A stretch of DNA of 64,000 bases from assembly GCA_039995105.1 (NCBI GenBank), contig CP146203.1:3038001-3102000 (forward strand), written 5' to 3'. Position numbers and translations under genes: made by a program. The notes beneath the pieces are model-generated. The model had not been told where the DNA came from. It was given only the letters and a program-made list of their open reading frames with translations, and searched no databases. This stretch comes from Jonesiaceae bacterium BS-20 (GTDB taxonomy: Bacteria > Actinomycetota > Actinomycetes > Actinomycetales > Cellulomonadaceae). Shown here piece after piece: positions 32,700 to 42,615 of the stretch (the first letter of the stretch is position 1; the number at the start of each line of letters is the position of its first letter).

Positions 32700-34178
32700 T
32701 CAGGATTCTTGGCCGATCAACACCTTTTCTTGCTCCGGTTCTGCAGGTGCATCTTGCAGAACCGCTACATCCCCGGGTTCCAAACCAGCGGAAGCTTGTG
32801 CAGTACTTTGCACAAGGTCTTGTTCTGCCACCATCCCAGCCATCTCGGCTTCTTCCAGAATAATTTTTTTGGTAGCCCACCATGCTGGGAGCAGCAATAC
32901 CACCGCACCGAGCCAAGCAAGTGGGTTAGACAGAACGATGCCGTCAAAGCCCATGATTGCGCCCAGCACAATCGCCACAACCACGCGCATGACCAGTTCG
33001 AACACACCGCTGAGAGTGGGGCTGACAGTGCGGCCCAAGCCTTGCAACGCATTACGGGTGATGAAGAGAATGCCTAGTACCCAGTACAGGGCTCCGTTAG
33101 TTACTAAGAACCAGTGGGCCATACCTACGACTGTTTCTTCACCATTGCCAACAAAGGTACGAATGATTGGGGATCCGGCCGCGATCAGCACAATGCCAAG
33201 GACCACAGAGGTAACAACCGAAAGCCAAATCCCCTGGCGAACGCCCGTGATGATGCGGTCAATCTTTCCCGCCCCGTAGTTTTGCGCGGTGAACGTAGCC
33301 ACGGCCAAACCTAACGATGCTAGGAAGGCAACGGCCAATCCATCAACACGAGTTGCCGCGGTGTATGCAGCTACGGCATCGGACCCCAAGGTGTTTAGAC
33401 GGATCTGCACAGCAAGCGCGCCGATTGCAATAATCGATGCCTGGAAACCCATTGGCAGGCCAAGGTGTAAGTGCAGTTTGATGTCGTCCTTGGAGATCTG
33501 CCAGTGGCGCTTCTCAACGTGCAGAGTAGGGAGGCTCTTGCGCACGTAGAACAGGCACAGAACCACGGAGAACAACTGTGACAGCACCGTTGCTACCGCT
33601 GCGCCACCAACGCCCCATGAAAACCAGCCCACAAATGCAATGACCAAAATAATGTTGGCTACGCAAGCGATCACCAAGAAGTACAGCGGGGTCTTGGAAT
33701 CACCGATTGCTCGGATAATTGCAGACAAGAAGTTAAAGAACATGGTTGCGCTGGCACCAAGGAAACTGATTACAGCGAAGGTAGTTGCATCTGCGAGCAA
33801 CTCTGACGGAGTACGCATGAGGACCAGCAGAGGCTCAGCCACAAAAGGGGCACCAACCGTCATGACCACACTCACCGCAGCGGTCAGCACGGTTCCGGCG
33901 GCAACCGAGCGTTTGACCGACTCGGTATCACCGGCACCGAATGCTTGTGCCGTTGGGATAGCAAACCCGTTTGTCATTCCCCATGAAAAGCCCAGCAGTA
34001 GAAACAAAATACTTCCGGTTGCACCAACCGCGGCAAGGGCATTCACACCCAGAACTTGGCCCACCACCATGGCGTCAACCACGTGGTAAAGCTGTTGGAC
34101 AATGTTTCCAATCAACAGGGGGATGGAAAAGACAAGGATCACACGCCAGGGGGTTCCGGCGGTGAGGGTCTTGGTCAT
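32700..34178 (-). CDS. MATE-family multidrug/cation exporter
   Basis: A 492-residue protein with 12 helices in two halves, starting TPWRVILVFSIPLLIGNIVQQLYHVVDAMVVGQVLG, the typical MATE entry. A polar C-terminal tail of about 50 residues has several Glu/Gln. It exports drugs or organic cations using sodium or proton gradients. The ATG at 34178 is preferred over 34235 since the longer start adds a non-membrane stretch. The upstream region holds a 16-bp palindrome that may be its operator. Confidence 0.93.
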   Translation of the reverse strand: MTKTLTAGTPWRVILVFSIPLLIGNIVQQLYHVVDAMVVGQVLGVNALAAVGATGSILFLLLGFSWGMTNGFAIPTAQAFGAGDTESVKRSVAAGTVLTAAVSVVMTVGAPFVAEPLLVLMRTPSELLADATTFAVISFLGASATMFFNFLSAIIRAIGDSKTPLYFLVIACVANIILVIAFVGWFSWGVGGAAVATVLSQLFSVVLCLFYVRKSLPTLHVEKRHWQISKDDIKLHLHLGLPMGFQASIIAIGALAVQIRLNTLGSDAVAAYTAATRVDGLAVAFLASLGLAVATFTAQNYGAGKIDRIITGVRQGIWLSVVTSVVLGIVLIAAGSPIIRTFVGNGEETVVGMAHWFLVTNGALYWVLGILFITRNALQGLGRTVSPTLSGVFELVMRVVVAIVLGAIMGFDGIVLSNPLAWLGAVVLLLPAWWATKKIILEEAEMAGMVAEQDLVQSTAQASAGLEPGDVAVLQDAPAEPEQEKVLIGQES

Positions 34179-34347
34179 AAGGGCAGACTCCGATATCAAG
34201 AAATTACAGGCAGGGTTAGGTAAGGCGTGAAACAAGTTTGGTTGATTCGATTACACCCACCCGGTTTGGACACATCTCAATCCCGGAAGGTTCTAGGTGT
34301 GTGGCACGGTCCCATGACGGTGACTTTGGCGCCTAATAAAATGCAAA

Positions 34348-34363
34348 ATCGAATCGATTCGAT
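34348..34363. promoter_or_regulatory. 16-bp palindrome, possible operator
   Basis: ATCGAATCGATTCGAT is its own reverse complement. It lies between nrdI and the MATE gene, 170 bp upstream of the MATE ATG. A related half (GATTCGATT) lies at 34244-34252. The pattern with a central CG resembles LacI-family operators, but the regulator is unknown. The rest of the 341-bp gap 34179-34519 shows nothing clear. Confidence 0.45.
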
Positions 34364-34519
34364 CCTACGCCCTACCCCTCCCCCTAAGTCCAGAGTTTTC
34401 AATGGTGAACTGCGACTCAACGCCAAGATTTTGACTGTCGTTAGCCGGAGTTTTAAGTTCCCAATACTTAAGTGAACAAGACTTTGCTTAGGTGGCCCTC
34501 GTTGGCCTGTTCCATGGGT

Positions 34520-34969
34520 CTAGGAATCTGGTTGCGCGGCTTCAAAATGCGCCCTTGCTACCTCAAGATCCAACGCACCAAGTATCTTCATGGCATCCGC
34601 AACATCCCACTGCGTGCCCTGGAGTTCAAACTCAAATAACATGGGACGCCCGGACTGCTTCGCAATCTGACGGGCCGCCGCTTGATAATGTTCCCCAAAG
34701 TTACGATTACCCGAGCCCATAATCCCGATCAGCCGACGTCTCGTTGTGGGGTCCGCTAAGAATCTCTTGACGGGAATTGGCAAGGTGTCATTGCTGGCAT
34801 TTCCTGTCTTATAGCTTGGGGTCAGCAGCACCCAAGGTCCGGCCGGGATCGAATTACGGATCTCACGTTCTCCAAGGTCAAATACCGGCCGCCCCAATTT
34901 ATGCGCAAATTGGCGTACCATTCCCGACTTAGAGGAGTAAAAATATACCGGAATCTGTTCTACCTGCAC
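34520..34969 (-). CDS. nrdI: NrdI, flavodoxin-like ribonucleotide reductase activator
   Basis: A 149-residue flavodoxin-fold protein. It has the NrdI phosphate loop region (VYFYSSKSGMVRQFAHKLG), PSYKTG and IMGSGNRNFGEHY, which matches the FMN-isoalloxazine region. NrdI gives an oxidant to NrdF for its manganese tyrosyl radical. Here nrdH, nrdE and nrdF are not adjacent, which is unusual, as nrdHIEF is commonly one operon. Confidence 0.85.
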   Translation of the reverse strand: MQVEQIPVYFYSSKSGMVRQFAHKLGRPVFDLGEREIRNSIPAGPWVLLTPSYKTGNASNDTLPIPVKRFLADPTTRRRLIGIMGSGNRNFGEHYQAAARQIAKQSGRPMLFEFELQGTQWDVADAMKILGALDLEVARAHFEAAQPDS

Positions 34970-35140
34970 GGTACAGCCACCCTTTCGATGCCTATTCCTT
35001 CAATTTTAGGCCCGCCCACCGCATTCCTCAGCGGTTCAAAGTCCTAGGGTGTCAGCAAGATTCACTCTCAGGTAATCTAAAGGGGAGTTCAATGTTGCGG
35101 CTCACCTGTGTTTCAGGATCAGAGGGGATCCCGGGTCACC

Positions 35141-36511
35141 ATGTCTTTACCTACACGGTCGGTATACAAGCCCAGTCAGGCTAATTCTAGGCACGCGTCG
35201 AGTAAGTTCCCCGCGGAACCCACCGAGCGTGATAATAGCGGCGTGCGCCCACTAGTTTTGGAGTCTTGGCGTAGGTCACTTTCCTTTGGACTCAATCCTG
35301 ACGCGGAGCCACTCTCTGATGTTATTGACGGCGACCTCCAAGATTATCGCCAAGCCCACCCCCTAGCTCAGGTGCTGCCGGTAATCGAGAAACTGCTGAT
35401 TCGCCATACCGTCAATAGCGGCTTAATCGTGGCAATCGGAGACAGCAGCGGACGATTACTGTGGGTTGATGGCGACCAAGATCTACGCCGCCGCGCGGAA
35501 GCAATGGCATTTATTGCCGGAGCTAATTGGTCTGAAGAATCCGTAGGAACCAGCGCACCGGGAACTGCATTAGCGCTTGGACGAGCCGTCCAGATCAAAC
35601 AAGAAGAGCACTTTAACAAGATTGTGCACCCGTGGAGTTGCACCGCTGTTCCCGTCCATGACCGTGCCTCAGGGACCCTGCTCGGGGTCATTGATATTAC
35701 CGGCCGTGATAATGCCGTAGCCCCAATCACCCTGCCGCTGCTCGAGGCGACCGTGGCGGCAGTCGAGGCTGAGCTTGATCTACACCACCAGGTAGCCACA
35801 TATTCGCAGCGATCATTTCCACAAGTGACGCCTGCATCACGGCGGCAGTCCGGGTTTTCCTCGCAGCACACAAGCCCTAACCAGCAGCAACCATTGAAGT
35901 TAAACACTCCAACACTCAACATTTTGGGCCGTGAAGACGGCCAGCTCAAGGTCGGTCAGTCCACAATCGAACTCAGCACACGGCACGCTGAGATTCTGGC
36001 GCTCCTGGCATGGCACCCCAGTGGCTTAACCGCCCAACAGCTTGCACAGTACATCTATGGCGAACCAGGCGACGTGGCCGCCTCAAACGTGGTTACGGTG
36101 CGAGCAGAAATGGTGCGGTTGCGAAAGACTTTGACCCCTCTTGACCGGAATCTCGTGCCGCTGTCTCGTCCGTACCGGCTACACACCCCGATCGAGCTCG
36201 ATGCCCAGCGCCTCCTTAGTTTTCTGGACCGCGGTGCACACCGGGTTGCCTTTGCTTGCTACAACGGACCGGTCCTGACCGGATCGACTGCCCCCGGCAT
36301 CAGACGGATCCGAGACCACGTCTCTTCCCAACTCCGCGCCGCATTATTGACCAGCGCAAACGTGGAAACGCTTCTGGAATATGCCCGTATGCCGGAAGCT
36401 ACGTATGACCTGGAAGTTTGGCAGACCTGTCTGCGTCTTTTGCCACTCCGGTCCCCAAAACGCACCCTCGTGGTGGCTCACCTCGAGCGCATCGAAGCCG
36501 AACTCGCGTAG
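35141..36511 (+). CDS. GAF-domain transcriptional regulator (AcoR-like sensor, no sigma-54 module)
   Basis: A 456-residue regulator. Residues about 35-215 form the AcoR-type N-terminal part with a GAF domain ([53 protein letters not shown]). It lacks the sigma-54 AAA module and instead has a winged-helix-like C-terminal half ([35 protein letters not shown]). A GTG at 35108 is also in frame; 35141 is a guess. In related genomes this kind of regulator lies beside acetaldehyde dehydrogenase and DUF779, as here, so it probably controls them. Confidence 0.85.
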   Translation: MSLPTRSVYKPSQANSRHASSKFPAEPTERDNSGVRPLVLESWRRSLSFGLNPDAEPLSDVIDGDLQDYRQAHPLAQVLPVIEKLLIRHTVNSGLIVAIGDSSGRLLWVDGDQDLRRRAEAMAFIAGANWSEESVGTSAPGTALALGRAVQIKQEEHFNKIVHPWSCTAVPVHDRASGTLLGVIDITGRDNAVAPITLPLLEATVAAVEAELDLHHQVATYSQRSFPQVTPASRRQSGFSSQHTSPNQQQPLKLNTPTLNILGREDGQLKVGQSTIELSTRHAEILALLAWHPSGLTAQQLAQYIYGEPGDVAASNVVTVRAEMVRLRKTLTPLDRNLVPLSRPYRLHTPIELDAQRLLSFLDRGAHRVAFACYNGPVLTGSTAPGIRRIRDHVSSQLRAALLTSANVETLLEYARMPEATYDLEVWQTCLRLLPLRSPKRTLVVAHLERIEAELA

Positions 36512-36630
36512 TCAGACTTGGGCTTCAAGTTTGCTTCGCAACTAGTTGCAACCTTGACGTGACTACAGTCACAGTATGCCTTGATGATCCCTCAAGGCGC
36601 CCACACGACGACGAGGTCAAGGGAGCAAAC

Positions 36631-38154
36631 ATGACTATCTACGCCGCGCCAGGAACACCCGGTTCACTTGTGACATTCAAGTCACGCTACGAACACTGGA
36701 TTAATGGAGGCTGGGTAAAGCCCGTAAAAGGTCAGTATTTTGAAGATATTTCACCGGTAAATGGCAAACCATTTGCCGAGGTTGCCCGGGGGACCGCAGA
36801 AGATATTGAGGCTGCACTCGATGCCGCTCATGCCGCTGCACCCGCGTGGGGAAAGACCAGCGCCGCGGAACGTGCCGCCGTATTGAACAAGATCGCGGAC
36901 CGCATCGATGAAAACCGCGAGATGCTTGCGGTTGCAGAAACCTGGGACAACGGCAAGCCAATCCGTGAGCCCCTCAACGCAGACCTGCCCCTGGCCGCAG
37001 ACCACTTCAGGTACTTTGCAGCAGCAATTCGAGCTCAAGAGGGCGAATTCACCGAGCTCGATGGCGACACCGTCGCCTACCACTACCCAGAACCGCTGGG
37101 CGTTGTTGGCCAGATTATTCCGTGGAACTTTCCGATCCTCATGGCCACTTGGAAACTTGCTCCCGCGCTTGCCGGAGGAAACGCCATTGTCCTAAAACCT
37201 GCCGAACAAACCCCGGTATCCATTTTGGTGCTGATCGAGCTCATAGCGGATATCTTGCCACCGGGCGTAGTCAACATTGTCAACGGATTTGGACTCGAAG
37301 CCGGAAAACCACTGGCTTCAAGCAGCCGCATCCGTAAGATCGCGTTCACCGGTGAAACCACAACCGGCCGCCTCATCTTGCAATACGCAAGCGCCAACAT
37401 CATTCCGGCAACCGTGGAACTCGGCGGCAAGAGCCCCAACCTATTCTTCGATGACGTAGCCCAGGCCAACGACTCCTACTACGATAAGGCGCTCGAAGGG
37501 TTCACCCTATTCGCATTCAACCAGGGCGAAGTCTGCACCTGTCCAAGCCGAGCCCTGATCCACAAGCCCATCTATGACACGTTCCTTTCCGATGGCGTGG
37601 CGCGCGCTGGCAAGGCCATCCAAGGCAACCCGCTCGATACCAACACCCAGGTGGGCGCCCAAGCATCCAACGACCAACTAGAAAAGATCCTCAGCTACAT
37701 CGACATTGGCAAGCAAGAGGGAGCCAAGATCCTGCTCGGTGGCGAACGCGTGGATCTGGGCGGAGATCTAACCGACGGATTCTATGTTGCGCCAACCATC
37801 TTCGAAGGCCAGAACTCCATGCGTGTCTTCCAAGAAGAAATCTTTGGTCCGGTCGTAGCCGTCACCAGCTTCGATGACTATGCGGATGGTATTGCTAAGG
37901 CCAATGACACTCTGTACGGCCTAGGTGCTGGCGTGTGGTCCCGTAATGGCAACATCGCCTACCGGGCCGGCCGGGACATCCAGGCGGGCCGCGTTTGGGT
38001 CAACAACTACCACGCTTACCCTGCCGGGGCGGCCTTTGGTGGCTACAAGAGCTCTGGTATTGGTCGAGAGAATTCCAAGCTGGCTCTCGGTCACTATCAG
38101 CAGACCAAGAACCTTTTGGTGAGCTATTCAGAACAGGCACTCGGCTTCTTCTAG
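36631..38154 (+). CDS. Acetaldehyde/aldehyde dehydrogenase, ExaC-like
   Basis: A 507-residue NAD-dependent aldehyde dehydrogenase with PWNFP, Glu263 (VELGGKSPN) and catalytic Cys302 in [11 protein letters not shown]. The CTC signature and the DUF779 partner are typical of the ExaC/AldA group, which oxidises acetaldehyde and other short aldehydes. GGGAG lies before the ATG at 36631; the longer reading from 36418 overlaps the regulator and is rejected. It is 119 bp after the regulator gene. Confidence 0.95.
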   Translation: MTIYAAPGTPGSLVTFKSRYEHWINGGWVKPVKGQYFEDISPVNGKPFAEVARGTAEDIEAALDAAHAAAPAWGKTSAAERAAVLNKIADRIDENREMLAVAETWDNGKPIREPLNADLPLAADHFRYFAAAIRAQEGEFTELDGDTVAYHYPEPLGVVGQIIPWNFPILMATWKLAPALAGGNAIVLKPAEQTPVSILVLIELIADILPPGVVNIVNGFGLEAGKPLASSSRIRKIAFTGETTTGRLILQYASANIIPATVELGGKSPNLFFDDVAQANDSYYDKALEGFTLFAFNQGEVCTCPSRALIHKPIYDTFLSDGVARAGKAIQGNPLDTNTQVGAQASNDQLEKILSYIDIGKQEGAKILLGGERVDLGGDLTDGFYVAPTIFEGQNSMRVFQEEIFGPVVAVTSFDDYADGIAKANDTLYGLGAGVWSRNGNIAYRAGRDIQAGRVWVNNYHAYPAGAAFGGYKSSGIGRENSKLALGHYQQTKNLLVSYSEQALGFF

Positions 38155-38175
38155 GCATAGCGTTACCAATATCCA

Positions 38176-38211
38176 GCCGCGGGTGACTATTCAGGGGGAG
38201 CCACCCGCGGC
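38176..38211 (+). terminator. Hairpin between aldehyde dehydrogenase and DUF779 genes
   Basis: GCCGCGGGTG (38176-38185) pairs with CACCCGCGGC (38202-38211), then ACTCTTTTAA. The DUF779 ribosome site follows at once, so it is a partial terminator or a stabilising 3' end. Confidence 0.65.
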
Positions 38212-38232
38212 ACTCTTTTAAGGAGTGGGACC

Positions 38233-38640
38233 ATGATCGAAGCAGACGTTGTCATACCTGGCGAATCCCTATCGAGGGTTGCCCTGACCGAGCCTGCCGT
38301 AACGCTTCTGCGCAAGCTCTGGGGCATTCACGGCCCGCTCATGTTCCATCAGTCCGGTGGTTGCTGCGATGGCAGTTCACCCATGTGTTATCCGGCCGGT
38401 GAGTTCTTTACCTCGGACGCAGACGTTTTGCTTGGGCGCTTCGACATAGCCGCCGCTGGGGAAGAGCCGCAGCCGATTGAATTTTGGATGTCCAAGGAGC
38501 AGTTTAATTATTGGAGCCACACCCATCTCACGGTTGATGTCGTTCCCGGCCGCGGTTCTGGATTTTCTGTCGAAGGCCCCGAGGGTCTACGGTTTTTGAT
38601 TCGCTCCCGGCTCATGGAAGAAGCCGAGCCGTTTATCTGA
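38233..38640 (+). CDS. DUF779 family protein
   Basis: A 135-residue protein with the DUF779 signature HQSGGCCDGSSPMCYPAGEF and several His and Cys that may bind metal. It often follows acetaldehyde or alcohol dehydrogenase genes; its role is unknown, perhaps assisting the enzyme or its assembly. AAGGAG lies before the ATG. Its end overlaps the convergent permease-prefix gene by 8 bp. Confidence 0.93.
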   Translation: MIEADVVIPGESLSRVALTEPAVTLLRKLWGIHGPLMFHQSGGCCDGSSPMCYPAGEFFTSDADVLLGRFDIAAAGEEPQPIEFWMSKEQFNYWSHTHLTVDVVPGRGSGFSVEGPEGLRFLIRSRLMEEAEPFI

Positions 38641-39481
38641 CTCTTCGGCTCTTAGGGGCGCCCTTAGCGCGGCCTAGTTCCTCTGCTACCGTATGCGCCC
38701 AAACCTGCGGTAATAGGATCCCTAGCCCGGTCGCAACCATCACCAGCACAATCACTACGCCAATGACGGTCCAGAATCCACCCTGAGGGGTGTCATTGAG
38801 GAAGAGTATAAAGGCGATGAGCGGGACCGCTGCCAGTGTCCAGGGCACGATAGCAATTTGCAGGGCCCTGATTCGTTTGTGTTCGTTGCTCTCCGCAAGC
38901 AAGTCCGCCCAGCGCTTGACCACCGGATTAGTGGCAAATTTACCCTCCGGAATGCGTTTATAGGGCGCGGTCTCTCGTGATATTGCAATGAGCAGCACCA
39001 CGCAGATTGCAACCAAACTAAAGAGCACCAGCAGGCCAATGAATACGGCCGCGCCAGTCGAGATTGAAACTATGCCGGCCTCGGCCGCAACCGGTAGCGA
39101 GATCAACACAGCCGGCGACAGTACAAACAGCAGCACGGCCGCGGTGAGGCAAAATCGGACCCGTGCCATCGCATCTGCGTACCCCTGCGCTTCCTCGAGC
39201 GTCACTTGTGAGTACTGAAGTTCCCGTCCTGCAGCTTCCTGGTTCGGTGTGCCTTCGGGAGCAATATCGGATGTAATATCAAGGACCGGAGCGACTTCTT
39301 CGAGGTTCCCAAAGTCGCGGATGACCTGCCCGACCGCTTCGTTTTCGGTGCGTCCCGCGGCAATGAGGCTGGTATACGCGTCCTCCATCATGCCCGCCAG
39401 TTCGATCTTGGCATCAAGAATTCTCGGGGTTTGTGGATAAGCACTGAACATCGTGTCCAAATAACTCATGATGACGTTCAC
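38633..39481 (-). CDS. Permease-prefix domain (DUF1700-like) membrane protein
   Basis: A 282-residue protein. Residues 1-75 are a soluble helical permease-prefix-like domain (RILDAKIELAGMMEDAYTSLI, AVGQVIRDFG), then four helices in two pairs at about 108-130, 138-165, 210-230 and 238-260. The GTG start overlaps the PadR gene by 4 bp and has GGAG upstream. PadR plus DUF1700-like pairs are common; the membrane protein is often the regulator's target or partner. Confidence 0.85.
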   Translation of the reverse strand: MNVIMSYLDTMFSAYPQTPRILDAKIELAGMMEDAYTSLIAAGRTENEAVGQVIRDFGNLEEVAPVLDITSDIAPEGTPNQEAAGRELQYSQVTLEEAQGYADAMARVRFCLTAAVLLFVLSPAVLISLPVAAEAGIVSISTGAAVFIGLLVLFSLVAICVVLLIAISRETAPYKRIPEGKFATNPVVKRWADLLAESNEHKRIRALQIAIVPWTLAAVPLIAFILFLNDTPQGGFWTVIGVVIVLVMVATGLGILLPQVWAHTVAEELGRAKGAPKSRRVR

Positions 39482-39810
39482 GGGTTGACTCCTTCAATGA
39501 ATCGGTCGACAACGGATTTTGTGCTGTGCCATTCCTCAACCTTGAGGTCAAAGTGGGCAAGTCCCGCATCCGTGATGCGGTAGTAGGTACGCGGCTTGCC
39601 CGTGGGCGAGACGTCAGCAAACGAACTTGCAAACCCACCAGCCTCGAGCCGTTTAACCGCCGAGTAGAGGGTGGTCTGCTTGATGACATACGCATCACCG
39701 CTGATCGTCGTGATGCGCTGCGCAAGCTCATACGCGTAGGACGGGCCTACTCGCAGCATGGACAGCACCATGAGATCCACATAGCCGCGGATAGCGTCGG
39801 CACTGATCAC
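39478..39810 (-). CDS. PadR-family transcriptional regulator
   Basis: A 110-residue PadR regulator with the winged helix in VLSMLRVGPSYAYELAQRI, TLYSAVKRLEAGGF and PTGKPRTYYRITDAG. The GTG at 39810 is chosen: AGGAGG is six bases away, while it abuts the ATG at 39816. Upstream, TA-rich repeats (GTAGTATG and GTAGTAT, 39830-39850) may be its own operator. It is co-transcribed with the membrane protein that follows. Confidence 0.88.
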   Translation of the reverse strand: MISADAIRGYVDLMVLSMLRVGPSYAYELAQRITTISGDAYVIKQTTLYSAVKRLEAGGFASSFADVSPTGKPRTYYRITDAGLAHFDLKVEEWHSTKSVVDRFIEGVNP

Positions 39811-39930
39811 GAACATCCTCCTACTGCAGTCGATACTACTACGAACATACTACGCCTGTAATAGCATGACAAGAGTCTGCCGGACGAGGAGAGCCCGCAA
39901 TTCAGAAACGGAGCCCCACCACCCCGCCAA

Positions 39931-40569
39931 TTACCGGCCAGCAAACCGGGACAATTCAATCCTTGAGGCCACCCCGGTCTTTGCGTACAGCGCGCCCACG
40001 TGGGTCTTGACCGTGGTCACCCCCACTCCCAGGCGTTCAGCTATCTTCTGGTTTGTCAGGCCTTGCGCTAACAATTGGAGGACGTCGCTTTCGCGTTGTG
40101 TGAGCTGATCAATGACCTCGGTCTCGGGGGATACCCGGGTGCCCGTTTGTTTCATCTGGTCGAGCATTGACCCCACAATTGCGGGGTCTAAAACGTGTCG
40201 ATTCTGGGCCACGTGCCGCACACCCAAAATGAGCTCGGTTCCGCTCGTGCTCTTGAGTAAGTACCCGTGGGCTCCGGCAGCGAGAGCCTTTGCTATCAGG
40301 TCATCGGAATCGTAGGTGGTTAAGATCAGCACCCTCGTCTGGGTCTGGCTGGTGATGCGCTCGGTCGCCCAAATACCGTCCTTCTGCGGCATGCGCAGGT
40401 CCACCAGGGCGACATCGGGGGAGTGTTTGACGCATTCCAGCACGGCCTCAAATCCGTCGCTCGCCTGAGCCACAATTTCAATTCCGGGGTCGGTTCCCAA
40501 GATCGCGGCAATACCGCTGCGCACCGACTCGTGATCATCAGCAATTACTACTTTGATAGTTGAAGTCAC
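39931..40569 (-). CDS. NarL/LuxR-type response regulator
   Basis: A 212-residue regulator. The receiver holds Asp12-Asp13 (IADDH), the phospho-acceptor Asp57 (ALVDLRMP) and Lys at the LLKSTSG segment; the LuxR-type HTH is at about 148-205 (LTQRESDVLQLLAQGLTNQKIAERLGVGVTTVKTHV). The GTG at 40569 overlaps the kinase stop by 4 bp. It acts with that kinase. Confidence 0.94.
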   Translation of the reverse strand: MTSTIKVVIADDHESVRSGIAAILGTDPGIEIVAQASDGFEAVLECVKHSPDVALVDLRMPQKDGIWATERITSQTQTRVLILTTYDSDDLIAKALAAGAHGYLLKSTSGTELILGVRHVAQNRHVLDPAIVGSMLDQMKQTGTRVSPETEVIDQLTQRESDVLQLLAQGLTNQKIAERLGVGVTTVKTHVGALYAKTGVASRIELSRFAGR

Positions 40570-41762
40570 GTTATATTCAGCTCCTGCCGCTGCGTTGGAA
40601 TTACCACCTGTACCTGCCACCTATCCGGCATCTGATGCACCCGCAAGGTTCCCGCCACGGACGTCACCAGAATCTCAGCACCCCGCATACCAATTCCGGT
40701 TCCCGGAACCGTGCTTGGGCTGCTCGCAAGGCCATTGGCAACCTCGATCACAAGCGTGCCTTGGCCCACCGAGTCACCACCCACACCCACGGTGATGTCG
40801 CCCCGGCCATGCTTGACCGCATTAGCCACCAGTTCCTGCAGCACCCGCAAAGACACCCGCCGTTGCGCTGGTGCCTGGTCCGTAAGCGCCCGTACCAACG
40901 CCGGGCAGGCATCGGGCTTCCACCGTAATTGGCGGCCGCCAGGGACCATCTTGGTCAATCCCTGTATCTCCCCGGCAACATCGAGTGTGCCCGGCGGTTG
41001 GAAGGCCTCAACAGCGCTGAGCACGGTAATGAGGTTTCTTAGTTCCCGATGTCCCAGATCAGTTCCGGTCTTTGCCCTGGTCAGGCTTTGGTTCAATCCG
41101 TCAAAATCGCGGTTAGCTAGCTGCAGTTTCGCTGCCTCAATGTGTAATCCGGCAACGGCAATTTGGTTCCCAACAAGATCATGGAGGTCATGGGCAATGG
41201 TTTGTTGCAACCGGGTAGTTTGCTCCGCAAATGCGGCAGCCATTGCAGTCTGAGTCCGGGAACGTTCACTACGTACGTTCCACCCCCAGGCAGCCGAGAC
41301 TATCGTGGCAATGAGCAGTTGGAACGCCAACCCAAAGTAGGGGGAATCAAACGTCCTGGCCGCTACAAAGTAGATGCCAAGCCCAGCGGTTGCCGCCGTA
41401 GCAATCCGCAGAAGCAGTTGCAGTTGCTCAGACCGCGCATATTTGACGGTCGCATAAATGAGGTCGCAGTAGATGAGGGCCACCCCTGGGCTACCGCCCT
41501 GGCAAATATCTGCCGCAAATATTGCCGTGCCCAGCGCCAGTGTTAAGACCGGACGGCTGGAGCGCATGGTTCCGGCCGCAGTGATCGCCAACAGTGTGCC
41601 AATAAACCCGATAGTTCCCAGATCGATCACAACCAGCTGACTCCACAGCGGAACTAGCCCGACTAGGACCAACGCGAGGCCCACTGCACCCCAGGCTAGG
41701 GCGATGAAACGATCGCGCGTAACAGGTTTCGCTTCGAGTCTGCCCCACCACTGCCACATCAT
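40566..41762 (-). CDS. Sensor histidine kinase, NarL-system type
   Basis: A 398-residue membrane kinase with about six helices in residues 20-160 and no large outside domain, so it may sense the membrane. The phospho-acceptor is His191 in TIAHDLHDLVGNQ (HisKA_3 type), and the ATPase is GIGMRGAEIL near the end. The N-box (ELVANAVKHG) is present. AGGATGG lies before the ATG at 41762. Its target genes are unknown; the membrane protein at 41861 is divergent. Confidence 0.92.
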   Translation of the reverse strand: MMWQWWGRLEAKPVTRDRFIALAWGAVGLALVLVGLVPLWSQLVVIDLGTIGFIGTLLAITAAGTMRSSRPVLTLALGTAIFAADICQGGSPGVALIYCDLIYATVKYARSEQLQLLLRIATAATAGLGIYFVAARTFDSPYFGLAFQLLIATIVSAAWGWNVRSERSRTQTAMAAAFAEQTTRLQQTIAHDLHDLVGNQIAVAGLHIEAAKLQLANRDFDGLNQSLTRAKTGTDLGHRELRNLITVLSAVEAFQPPGTLDVAGEIQGLTKMVPGGRQLRWKPDACPALVRALTDQAPAQRRVSLRVLQELVANAVKHGRGDITVGVGGDSVGQGTLVIEVANGLASSPSTVPGTGIGMRGAEILVTSVAGTLRVHQMPDRWQVQVVIPTQRQELNIT

Positions 41763-41860
41763 TGCACCATCCTCTCGCGGGTAGCCGGTGACCGCCTCAT
41801 TCGATCGTAGGAGGTAGGCCGGCCCAAAGGGGGATCTGTTCACCTCGCAAGCACTGCAGT

Positions 41861-42433
41861 ATGAATGCCATGAACATCATCGTATTTGGAATCATCGCCT
41901 GTGAAATTGGTTTCTGGGTCTTTCTCATTGGCGGCCTTGCCCTGCGGTATCTGGCTAAGCAGCAGCGTGCGTCCACCCTGCTATTGCTTGCTCTGCCCCT
42001 GCTAGACCTAGCCCTGTTGGGTTTTATCAGCTGGGACTTGGTGCTCAACAACGCGGTGGCCGAGTTTGCTCACGGGTTGGGCGCCGTCTACCTGGGCTTC
42101 ACCGTTGCCTTTGGGAAGCAAGTCATATCTCGCACGGACGCTTGGTTTGAACACCGTTTTGCCGGGGGACCGCAACCCGTTACACCGCCTAAAGAGGGAC
42201 TGGCACTAGTCACCTACGAGTGGCAGCAATGGCTGCGTATGGCACTGTGCGCACTGATCAGCAGTGCGATCCTGGGGGTGATCATCCTCGTAGTCAATAA
42301 CCCCGCTCAAACTCAAGAACTACTCAACTGGTTTGGCAGAATTGGGCTGGTCACAGGAGTATGGCTCCTGGGTTGGCCGGTGTGGGAAACTGCGCGGTAC
42401 GTGACTTCCCAAGGTGTTAACACAAAGGACTAA
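41861..42433 (+). CDS. Membrane protein of unknown function
   Basis: A 190-residue protein with five hydrophobic segments (about 5-27, 38-58, 66-86, 124-145 and 155-175). The last helices are GIV/L-rich. No motif recognised. It is divergent from the two-component genes, so may be under their control. A second ATG lies at 41870 and the real start is not certain. Confidence 0.7.
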   Translation: MNAMNIIVFGIIACEIGFWVFLIGGLALRYLAKQQRASTLLLLALPLLDLALLGFISWDLVLNNAVAEFAHGLGAVYLGFTVAFGKQVISRTDAWFEHRFAGGPQPVTPPKEGLALVTYEWQQWLRMALCALISSAILGVIILVVNNPAQTQELLNWFGRIGLVTGVWLLGWPVWETARYVTSQGVNTKD

Positions 42434-42482
42434 CCAATGTTTGGTGCCAATCGACGGATTGGCAGGAGAGTGGACATACAAA

Positions 42483-42518
42483 ATGTCCCGGTAGATCAAA
42501 ATTGATCTACCGGGACAT
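42483..42518 (+). terminator. Intrinsic terminator, 17-bp perfect stem
   Basis: Arms 42483-42499 and 42502-42518 are exact reverse complements with an AA loop. CTTATTTG follows on the plus strand. It sits 8 bases from the 3' end of tRNA-Ala and could end both that transcript and the membrane protein gene. Confidence 0.9.
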
Positions 42519-42526
42519 CTTATTTG

Positions 42527-42599
42527 TGGAGCCAAGGGGACTCGAACCCCTAACCCCCTGCTTGCAAAGCAGGTGCGCTACCAATTGCGCCATGGCCCC
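42527..42599 (-). tRNA. tRNA-Ala (anticodon TGC)
   Basis: A 73-nt tRNA. Acceptor GGGGCCA at the 5' side pairs with TGGCTCC at the 3' side; the anticodon stem CCTGC/GCAGG encloses TTTGCAA with TGC; the T arm is AGGGGTTCGAGTCCCCT. The 3' CCA is not encoded. Confidence 0.97.
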
Positions 42600-42615
42600 A
42601 AACTTGCCAACCCAA

